Positions 55,815 to 64,000 of a stretch of 64,000 nt of DNA are shown here, piece after piece. The stretch is taken from the NCBI GenBank assembly GCA_028826165.1, contig JAPDFW010000108.1:1-64000 (forward strand). Reading direction: 5' to 3'. Numbering within the stretch: the first letter of the stretch is position 1; the number at the start of each line of letters is the position of its first letter. The stretch comes from Anaeramoeba ignava. Taxonomy: Eukaryota > Metamonada > Anaeramoebidae. The notes beneath the pieces are model-generated. The model was not told the origin of the DNA. It did not search any database and was given only the letters and a program-made list of their open reading frames with translations. The position numbers were made by a program, and so were the translations under genes.

Positions 55815-56658
55815 AAACAAAAATCGAATTAAAATCAAATTCAAATTCAAATTTAAATTTAAATTCAAATCAAATTCAAATTCAAATTCAAATTCAAAAT
55901 CAAATTTAAATCAAATTCAAAATCAATTTCAATTCAAATTCAAATCAAATTAAATCAAATTAAATTTAAATTTAAATCAAATTCAAATTCAATCAAATTT
56001 AAATTCAAATTCAAATCAAATTTAAATTCAAAATCAAATCAAATTCAAATCAAATTTAAATCAAATTAAAATTCAAATTCAAATCAAATCAAATTCAAAT
56101 CAAATTCAAATTAAAATTCAAATTTAAATTCAAATTTAAATTCAAATTAAAATTCAAATTTAAATCAAATTAAAATTCAAATTTAAATCAAATTAAATCA
56201 AATTAAAATTCAAATTAAATCAAATTAAATTTAAATTTAAATCAAATTAAAATTCAAATTTAAATCAAATTCAATTTCAAATTTAAATCAAATTCAAATC
56301 AAATTCAAATTCAAATTCAAATTCAAATTTAAATTTAAATTTAAATCAAATTAAAATAAAATTCAAATTCAAATTCAAATTCAAAATCAAATCAAATTTA
56401 AATTTAAATCAAATTAAAATCAAATCAAATTCAAATCAAATTCAAATTCAAATTCAAATTCAAATCAAATTTAAATTTAATTTAAAGTCAAATTCAAATT
56501 TAAAATCAAATTCAATCAAATTTAAATCAAAATTTTTTTTTTCTTGATTAAACAAAAGAAAGAAATCCAAATTCCACTTTTTTAAAAAAAAAAAAATCAT
56601 TTCTAAAACAAAATTTTTTTTTCATTTTTTTTTTTTCTCTTTTTTTTTTTTTTAAAAA
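55815..56658. repeat. (CAAATT)n-type array and promoter of the next gene
   Basis: From 55830 to about 56540 the sequence is a mosaic of CAAATT, TTCAAA and TTTAAA hexamers with CAAAATCAAAT variants. At 56541-56658 there are A and T homopolymers with TTTTTCATTTTTTTTTTTTC at about 56617-56637, some 22 bases before the next ATG. No gene is visible. Confidence 0.85.
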
Positions 56659-59600
56659 ATGTCTAAAAGTTTTATTAATACTTCAAAACCAAATATTTTT
56701 ATTTTAAGAAAATTATCAGAACATGAATTAGTTAATTTTGCTATAAAAAAATTAAGTTTTCTACATTCTTCAAAAATAGAAATTGAACAATTTATTGAAC
56801 TTGTTTTTGAACGTTTAATTTCAACAATTAAAAAACAAAATGATCTTTTTTTAATGAAAAATTTTATTCAAAAATTTACTCAAATTATAACTTTTTTGCC
56901 AACTGATTTAAATTTTCTGTATAGTGACTTTATTAAACTTCCGTGCCTAAAATTCATTTCCAAAAACCGACAAATCTGGAAACTAGTCATTTGTTTAACG
57001 CAACATTTTCCAGATATTTTAAAATTAAATACACAAATCCAATTACAATTCAAAACAAATTTTTTGAATGATTCAATTGAATGTCAAAAACAACGTGAAA
57101 TTTCATTGTGGAAAATTAAAAATTTTGAAAACCAAGGAGTTGATTTTATTCCCTCAATAAATACCTATTTAAACAACTGCTTAATTTTTGACCACTATCA
57201 AATATTATTTTCTTATCTGAAGGATTTTTATCAAAATAACACGAACAAAAAACAACATATACCAAATCCTTTTCAATCCAAAAAACTTTCATCTCGTTTG
57301 ATAACTCTTCTAAGAGTGCTTCCTGAAACATCCAAATCTTGTTTGTTTTATATTTTGTCGATATCTTTGCAAGATCCAAAAAATTTGGATCATTTCATCT
57401 CTCGTTTGGGTCTCAATTTCCTCAGCGACTCAATACATACTTCAATTAAATATGAAATATCAATGCAATTCCAATTCAACCCAAATGTTGTCATTTCAAT
57501 ATCAAATCTTCTCTTTGTTCTTTCGCAAAGTCTCCATTTGCAGAAAGAGAATAATTTGGAAAATAACTCGCACGAACAACAATCCAAATCAATTAAGTTG
57601 TTCTTCTCGAAAAGCATCCTGAACAAAATGAAAAAATTGACAAAATTCTTCATCTTCATCGAGGATGCGCAACAGTTTGTTTTGGGATCTTTTGTTCATT
57701 TGGAAAATTCTCTGCCTCTCTCATTCCCTAAAATATTTCGTCATATTCTTTCGTGTTTCCAGATCCACAACAAGAATCTTCAAATTTATCAATTCGGGAT
57801 TCAGATCATTCATAGGTTCAAATCATTTTTCAGACAAAGCAATTTGCAAAGTGAAATATTTCAGGATGATTATCGGTATTTCCCAAAGAAAATGAAGTCG
57901 TTTAGTGCAGAAAGCTTACTAGAATATTTAGTAGAAGAAGATGTGTATTTGTTGTTAAATCATTTCCAAAGAATCAAAGAATTTGATGTGGAAATTGATT
58001 TTGTTGTGATGTTTTTGGAAATAGTTCTTGAAATTTCAAGCAATTTGCATATTTTATTCCCTCAATCTTCAAACCTGAATCAAACAATTTTGGATTTACT
58101 TTCCCAAAACTTCCAAAATTTCCATATTTGCAATTTGTGTCTTTCGATAATTTCTCAGCAACTCGATCAAAATTATTTTCTTGCTAATGAAATGGTTGAA
58201 AAAGGCAAAATTGAAATTTTCAAAGAGATTAAAAAAGGAATTGAAAAAGAAACAGAAAAATCAATTAAATTACTAATCATGGACATTTTGCTAAAATTAG
58301 TGAAAAAGTTCTTTTTCAATGAAGAACATGTTGAATTTGTTTTGTATTTTTTGGAATCCTTTTGGAAAGATGGTTTATCATCAGAGTTTGATTGTGAAAT
58401 ATCACAATATTCTGTAAAAATTCTCAACTTTCTATCACTAAGAAGAGAAAATTGCAAAATTATATTTGGAAGTAGTATTTTAACATCCCAAATAAAATCA
58501 CTACTAAAAATAGTTTCAGGTGCAAATACTCAAAGCAATATTAGGAAATCAAGTTCGCGATTACGAAGTATTGATTCTGGGAAACAAAAATCAATCCACT
58601 CTCCCTTATCTAACAAAGACAAAGAAAATCCTCTTAATTTATCTTCTGATAAACTAATTGTATTTTTGGAAAATTTGTTATTACTTAGTGGAAGAATTTT
58701 ATCAAATTATGAAAATTTCGAACAAATCAAAGAACTCATTTCATTAATAACCCAAAATGTGTTAAATTATTCAGAGCATTTGAGAATTGTAAAAATTGGA
58801 GTTGAAATATTATTTGCTACCTTTGCAAAATTTGATGAAGAAACGAAAATCAAGATTATTCAGTCAGATTTAAAGATTGAATTACTTTCTTCCATTTTTT
58901 CAGATCTCCCATTTGTTGCAAATGATGATCCCAACCCTTCAAATACTCCTAACCAAAATAACAAAGATATAAAAAGAACTCAAATGCAAAGCAACGAATG
59001 GAAACACAAATCCCAAATGTTGCTATTGAATATATTCCAGGAAATACTGGAATTGATGGGAAATAAACAGAGCATTTTCAATCTTGATCAACAAGCAAAA
59101 TACATTCAAATATTCATCAATATCATGTTTCGGGAACTTGATCTTGAAAATATGCCTGAGGATATTTTGTTTCCCTTTCTTAATATTATCAATTCAACCA
59201 TCAATCTCGGTATTCATTACCAAAGTATTGAAGATAAAGATTTCATCCTATTTTTGATTAGTAAACTTAAAACTTCCATGAAAATCTCCAATTTAAGGTT
59301 AATCTTACGAATTTCTAAAACAGTCTTTTCTGTGAAAAAGATTGACCATTTCCCAAAAGAAACTCAAAAACAAATCATTGAAAAATTTTCGACATTTTTA
59401 ATACATTTGAGCGCAAACAATAATAACAATAATAATAATAACAATAATAACCAAAAATCAGAAGAATTGACTCCTGTATTTTCTCTTATTCTTGATATTG
59501 GAAAGAATACTAAAAGACCCCAATTCATATTGGCAATATTCCCAAATCTTACCAAACTTAATCAAAATGAAAAAATTAGTAATAAAATTGCAGGTTGTTT

Positions 59601-61758
59601 GTCTTCAATCAAAATTAAAAAGGAAATTGCAAACAAAATTGAGGATTTTGTGAAGCTTATTGAACAATCACTTGTAAAATATCCTCAAAACCAATTTCTT
59701 GTTTCCAGTTTTATTAAATTTGTTTCCCATTTTTTCAAATTTCTTGAAAGGAAAAATCAACAACAACAACAACAAGAAATTCCACATTTTTTAATTTTAA
59801 TTTGCCAAAAATTAATTAGTAATTTTGCTTTTTCCACAAAAAATCTCACAGAAAAAGATTATAAAATTGTATTGGTTACTCTTATTGTAGCAAATAAAAT
59901 TCTCTCTTTGAAAAACAATCCTTTGCAAAATTTGGAAGAGATTCAATTCCAACTCTCGAAAGAAGATTTTAGATCCTTAACTAAAATATCTTCTCAATTT
60001 TTATCACATCAAACAATCCAAATCAACTTACTTCTTTTTATTCGATTACTTACAGATTATACAGATTCAGAAGAGATTTTACTTGTTTATAAAATATTTT
60101 CTTATTCAATTTATGATATTTTAACTCCATTTCTTGAATGTTTGTCAGAAATTCTTGAAAAAAATCACGAAAATTGCTTACCAATGATTCTCCTTCAAAA
60201 CTCACTCAGTTTTGTTAATGTTCTTTCTGAAATTTTCAATAAAATTTTGATATCAACAAAAGAAGAACAAAAAATATCAACTTTTTTCAAATTTATTACG
60301 ATTTTAGTTGAATCTTTATTAAACCTGGAAAAAAATAATCCAAATCACGAAGAGTTACAGAAACATATTTCAAAGCTGTTTTCTGATCTAGAAAACCACT
60401 TTCTTGAAAAAAACTACATTGATTTAATTTCTCAATCATTGAATGAATTCAAAAAATTTGGAAGTATAGCGGATTGCACGAAATTAATCTTCTTATTAGC
60501 TCTTGTTTTCAAAGAGAAACTTGGTAATTTAATTTTCTCAAATTTTTCAATTCTCAAAATTGCTCGCAAATTCAATTCTTTGGCTAATAATCCTAAATTG
60601 ATTTCACAAGAAATGGAGATTTTAAATAAATATTTACTGATAAATTCTTCAATCACAAAAGATGAATCAAGACACATGATCCAATATTTGCACAAAATAT
60701 ATTATGAAAATGAAGGTTCTTTTCAAGTTGTTTTCATAATATTAAAAATATTCAGTTTTTTGCTGATTAAATTACTGCAGGATGAAAAAACTATATATAA
60801 AATTAAATGGAAATCAGATAATCACAATTTGAGTAGCAATTATTCAAATTTTCCATTTGATGAAATCAAAAGTTTGTTCTTTCTTTCCAGAAAAGGTTTT
60901 TCAAATCCCGAACTAAACGACATTCAATCGGAATTGCACAAAATAAAATGCATTTTGATTTCAGTATTTCAGCCAGAATTCTTCTTTTACGATCCACATT
61001 TCATTTCTCAATTCAGAACTTTTTTCCCTAAAAATCAAAAGTTCCAAAACTCAATTAGAATATTATTCATTTCTTCTAACTCAACAAGTCTATTCGAAGA
61101 AGAATTAAAAAAGATCATCCAGAAAAATCAAGAAAACGAAACTCATTTGGAAATTTTCAATTCAGCAGAAAAAACACCATCATTTGATTTATTAAGCCAA
61201 TATGATAGCTTGATAGTTTCAACTCAATCACCTGTAAATGATCCAGAAAATTTGAGTAAAAACATAAATCTATATTTGGATTCTGGAAGAGGAGGCGCAG
61301 TTTTTGACTTATCTACATTTAATCCTTCTTCCAAATTTTCATTTTTTAAACAATTATTCCCTAATTTTCCTATTGAATTTGGAGAACTTAAAAATGGATT
61401 TTGTTCCTTACTTTCTGAAAAAAATGATTATTTAAATCATCCTATCCTTAAAAATGTGAAAAATTTTGAAGGAGGAAAAATCTCAAATAGGATTCAAATG
61501 AAAATCGATCCTTCTTTTTCTTTTTCTTTTTCTTCTTCTTCTCCTGTTAAAATAATTGCAAATTGGCAAGATGAAATTCCTTTAATTATTGAATATTCAT
61601 TTGTTAATCAAAATTTTTATTATTCCAAAATTATTCTTTTGAATTTTGATTTATTTAGTGATTCTGTTTCTTCTGGTTGGAATTCATTAACTGATGGTGA
61701 TAAAATTATCTATAATTCTATTCAATATGTTTCTGGAAAATTTTCTTTATTTTTTTAA
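56659..61758 (+). CDS. Large helical-repeat protein with a C-terminal amidotransferase-like fold
   Basis: Single exon, 1699 residues. I do not recognise the family. The first ~1,420 residues are predicted all-helical with repeated Leu/Ile/Phe patterns, as in ARM or HEAT solenoids, and are interrupted by short Asn and Gln tracts (N run near 920, QQQQQ near 1040). The last ~240 residues change character to alternating strands and helices: IRILFISSNSTSLFEEEL, YDSLIVSTQSPV, INLYLDSGRGGAVFDLS, then VKIIANWQDEIPLIIEY. This order resembles class I glutamine amidotransferase-like or ThuA-like flavodoxin folds, but no catalytic Cys-His pair is evident. A scaffold function is the safest guess. The start is the first Met after the T-rich leader. 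The gene is convergent with the DIL-domain gene, 66 bases between stops. Confidence 0.75.
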   Translation: MSKSFINTSKPNIFILRKLSEHELVNFAIKKLSFLHSSKIEIEQFIELVFERLISTIKKQNDLFLMKNFIQKFTQIITFLPTDLNFLYSDFIKLPCLKFISKNRQIWKLVICLTQHFPDILKLNTQIQLQFKTNFLNDSIECQKQREISLWKIKNFENQGVDFIPSINTYLNNCLIFDHYQILFSYLKDFYQNNTNKKQHIPNPFQSKKLSSRLITLLRVLPETSKSCLFYILSISLQDPKNLDHFISRLGLNFLSDSIHTSIKYEISMQFQFNPNVVISISNLLFVLSQSLHLQKENNLENNSHEQQSKSIKLFFSKSILNKMKKLTKFFIFIEDAQQFVLGSFVHLENSLPLSFPKIFRHILSCFQIHNKNLQIYQFGIQIIHRFKSFFRQSNLQSEIFQDDYRYFPKKMKSFSAESLLEYLVEEDVYLLLNHFQRIKEFDVEIDFVVMFLEIVLEISSNLHILFPQSSNLNQTILDLLSQNFQNFHICNLCLSIISQQLDQNYFLANEMVEKGKIEIFKEIKKGIEKETEKSIKLLIMDILLKLVKKFFFNEEHVEFVLYFLESFWKDGLSSEFDCEISQYSVKILNFLSLRRENCKIIFGSSILTSQIKSLLKIVSGANTQSNIRKSSSRLRSIDSGKQKSIHSPLSNKDKENPLNLSSDKLIVFLENLLLLSGRILSNYENFEQIKELISLITQNVLNYSEHLRIVKIGVEILFATFAKFDEETKIKIIQSDLKIELLSSIFSDLPFVANDDPNPSNTPNQNNKDIKRTQMQSNEWKHKSQMLLLNIFQEILELMGNKQSIFNLDQQAKYIQIFINIMFRELDLENMPEDILFPFLNIINSTINLGIHYQSIEDKDFILFLISKLKTSMKISNLRLILRISKTVFSVKKIDHFPKETQKQIIEKFSTFLIHLSANNNNNNNNNNNNQKSEELTPVFSLILDIGKNTKRPQFILAIFPNLTKLNQNEKISNKIAGCLSSIKIKKEIANKIEDFVKLIEQSLVKYPQNQFLVSSFIKFVSHFFKFLERKNQQQQQQEIPHFLILICQKLISNFAFSTKNLTEKDYKIVLVTLIVANKILSLKNNPLQNLEEIQFQLSKEDFRSLTKISSQFLSHQTIQINLLLFIRLLTDYTDSEEILLVYKIFSYSIYDILTPFLECLSEILEKNHENCLPMILLQNSLSFVNVLSEIFNKILISTKEEQKISTFFKFITILVESLLNLEKNNPNHEELQKHISKLFSDLENHFLEKNYIDLISQSLNEFKKFGSIADCTKLIFLLALVFKEKLGNLIFSNFSILKIARKFNSLANNPKLISQEMEILNKYLLINSSITKDESRHMIQYLHKIYYENEGSFQVVFIILKIFSFLLIKLLQDEKTIYKIKWKSDNHNLSSNYSNFPFDEIKSLFFLSRKGFSNPELNDIQSELHKIKCILISVFQPEFFFYDPHFISQFRTFFPKNQKFQNSIRILFISSNSTSLFEEELKKIIQKNQENETHLEIFNSAEKTPSFDLLSQYDSLIVSTQSPVNDPENLSKNINLYLDSGRGGAVFDLSTFNPSSKFSFFKQLFPNFPIEFGELKNGFCSLLSEKNDYLNHPILKNVKNFEGGKISNRIQMKIDPSFSFSFSSSSPVKIIANWQDEIPLIIEYSFVNQNFYYSKIILLNFDLFSDSVSSGWNSLTDGDKIIYNSIQYVSGKFSLFF

Positions 61759-61824
61759 AAGAATTTTGTTTTTATTATTATTATTATTTTGTTTTTGGTT
61801 TTTTTTTTTTTCAAAAAGATCCTT

Positions 61825-64000
61825 TTAAAAAAAAGAAATGTTTTTGATCAATTCAAAATTAAATCGATGATCTTTGATTAAATTTTGGGGAATTTCAATA
61901 GTTTCCCAATTTGTGATATCAAAATCAGAAAGATCAAAAACTAAATTTTTTGCAAGATTTTTAATAACTGAAGAAGGAGGATCAACACTTTGTTTCATTA
62001 AATCAAAAAGATCATTTAAAACTTCTTGAGGAATAAATTTTGGATCATAACTATTTTTGATTTTAATTTTAATTTTATAAATGAATTTTAATTTTAATTT
62101 TAATTTTTTGATTACTGATCTGGTTTAAAATTTGAAAGTAATGAATAAACTTGTGAATATGTAAGTGATGGTGCAACTTTGAAAAGTGCTTGTGAATTAA
62201 TTTGATTTTTTTGGATAAATGAATTTTTCTCTAATATACAATTTGCTGCATCATTTACTTGAGAAACTTCTTTTCTTTTTATTTTATAAATTGTTTTATT
62301 ATTTTATAAATTATTTTATTAATTTATTTTTTTTTTCTCTTTACAATGCTTCTTGAAATCCTTGTTCTGTTAACCAATCTCCAAGTTTTGATAAAGAATA
62401 TTTAAATTCATTTGCATTTGAGTGAGTTTCTAAATCATGATTTTTCAGAATTTCACTAAAAAGTTTTTTATTAATTTCAAACATAAGTTGTCTAAATATT
62501 GAAAGAATAATTTGATTTGGAAGTTGATAATGTTTTGAGATGTCAAGAAATCTGGAAAAGTTGTGAATAATTAAATCAGGTTTAATTTGATGACTTTCTT
62601 TTTGAAACTGGATATTTTTTTCTGAATTCTTTGATTTTTGATTCTTTGATTTTTGATTCTTTGATTTTTGATTCTTTGATTTTTGATTCTTTGATTTTTT
62701 ATGTGTGTTATTTTGTAAGAAGTTTGGAGGCATTGGTGTTGCAATTTCTTGTCCCAGAAATGCAAATACAATCATATTTGAAAAATCTTTCAAAATTAAA
62801 CGAATAATTGACCAAAAAACTTGGAAAAAAATATCAAACAACATTTCTTTAAATCTGGAAACTATAAGATTATTTTCTTCAATATTATCTTCTTGTCTTT
62901 GTGGTGTTGGTGTTAGCGTTATTTCACCAGTTGAATCACCAAATTTGTTCTCATTTAATCGAATAAAACTATTATATTTGCTCATCCCAAATTCATTTAA
63001 AGAAAGAACACCAAGTTGAAATTCTGAAGCTAATAAAACTAAAATAAAATGAATATTTTGTAGTAACCAAATTTGATAATTTAAATTCTCATTATTTTTT
63101 TGAGCCAAAAATTGAATCAAATCAGTGAAATTTTTCAATATTATCATTTTTCTTGAATTTCGATTATAATCTCCATCTTCAAATAAATTTAAATCCTTGA
63201 AAAATTTATAAATAAAACATCCAGGAACAGGAAATTTATTTTGATGAAAACTTGGATAAGAATGGAAAAATAAATTTTCAATTATATATAATTCTTGATT
63301 CTGGATTAAATGGAAATTATATTCCTTTGTAATATTTTGGATTCTTTGTTTCTCTTGATCTACATTTTCTTCCTTTTTGTTTGAAAACAGAAAATTTGAA
63401 TTTTTTGACATCATTTCCAAATTGTCTTGCATATTAAGATTATTTTCATTATTAGGAAAAACAATTTCTTCAATTGAATCTGAATCTGAATCTGAATTTG
63501 AATTTGATAAAAAATGATTTTTTGAATATTGATTTGGATTTGGATTTGGATTCTCAATAGAATCTTCATTTAAAATTTGTTTTAAAATTTGGCTTAAATC
63601 TTGATTTGAATCTTGACTTAAAACAGGGCTTGATTTTTGATTTTGATTTTCATTTGAATTTTCATTTGAATTTTTATCAAAATAATTAAAATAGTCATCT
63701 CCTTCATTTTCACTGTTTGATTTTGAAGGATCTTCAAATTCATCATCATTAAAAACATCTCTATATTGTTCCTTTTCGAATTTTTGATTTCTAAACCATT
63801 CCATATGATTTTTATTTAATAAATTAATTTTCTGTTCAATTTCAAGTGAAGTTAAAAGTACCCAATCAACATTACTTTCTGGACTTTCTGGAAATGATAA
63901 AGCTATGTTTAATTTGGGGGTTGTTTTGTGAACAATTTGTTGATCAATTTCTAAATTAAATTGTTCGAATATTGGCTTTCTAATATTTAAATAATCAACT
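61825..64000 (-). CDS. DIL (dilute)-domain protein, 5' end outside the window
   Basis: Exons 62345 to beyond 64000, 62116-62274 and 61825-62050 join in frame on the minus strand. The frame stays open to the right edge, so the Met at 63802-63804 is not necessarily the start (WVLLTSLEIEQKINLLNKNH precedes it). A long acidic Asn/Ser-rich region comes first. The DIL domain follows: a helix NLNYQIWLLQNIHFILVLLA, then MLFDIFFQVFWSIIRLILKD, LIIHNFSRFL, QIILSIFRQLMFEINKKLF, KYSLSKLGDWL. The splice junctions restore its end (QEAL/KEVSQVNDAANCIL, NFKPDH/YDPKFIPQEVLNDL). DIL is the cargo-binding tail of class V myosins and also occurs without a motor. Whether a motor lies upstream cannot be seen. A (KNQKS)n tract interrupts the domain. 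Confidence 0.85.

Noticed and set aside
1-64000. tRNA, rRNA or transposase genes
   Set aside because: I saw no cloverleaf, rRNA-like block or transposase motif on either strand by eye. A tRNA scan was not possible.

Overview
This window looks like nuclear DNA of an AT-rich, free-living, probably anaerobic protist. The evidence is short GT-AG introns, a very AT-rich background (roughly four fifths A+T by eye), the standard stop codons, and long Asn/Gln/Glu/Lys/Ser low-complexity tracts inside proteins. Gene content points the same way: pyruvate phosphate dikinase, an RNF213-like AAA+ giant, tandem RCC1-BTB genes, an ankyrin-BTB protein, VPS15, a DHHC palmitoyltransferase and an F-box/LRR protein. 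A metamonad such as an anaeramoebid would fit, but that is inference from gene content.

Layout. Positions 1 to about 1960 have a different composition, with CpG-rich patches and a pure GC tract, and carry no convincing gene. A very large membrane protein gene (1967-8588, +) starts abruptly at that boundary without a start codon. It joins a long Ig-like ectodomain to a STRA6-like multi-pass C-terminus. Positions 8700-12470 hold about 24 copies of a nearly GC-free satellite of ~158 bp. Then come PPDK (-, one intron), a ~13 kb RNF213-like gene (+), two tandem RCC1-BTB paralogues (+), a six-exon DHHC gene (+), an ankyrin-BTB gene (+), an F-box/LRR gene (-), a small multi-pass membrane protein (-) with a repeat-filled intron and flank, VPS15 (-), an SH3-PX-BAR sorting nexin (-) full of repeat arrays, a BTB-BACK-TLDc gene (+), a 1699-residue helical-repeat protein (+), and the 3' part of a DIL-domain gene (-) that runs off the end.

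Functional themes. VPS15 (PI3-kinase scaffold) lies next to a PX-BAR sorting nexin, and the BTB and F-box proteins suggest ubiquitin-ligase adaptors. This is an impression of content; there is no operon logic here.

Two unusual signals stand out. First, in at least four places next to 6/12-bp A/T repeat arrays there is a second, co-linear but degraded copy of a neighbouring exon, in which stretches of exon have been replaced by that array's own repeat unit. Even some of the better copies are damaged this way. This is either a consensus or assembly artefact or a real process of repeats eroding duplicated exons. Second, the two largest multi-part genes contain five places where the reading frame moves by +1 exactly at a TAA codon. 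Four have no convincing intron explanation, and all five have the same sign. Sequencing error must be excluded, but a Euplotes-like +1 frameshift is worth testing.
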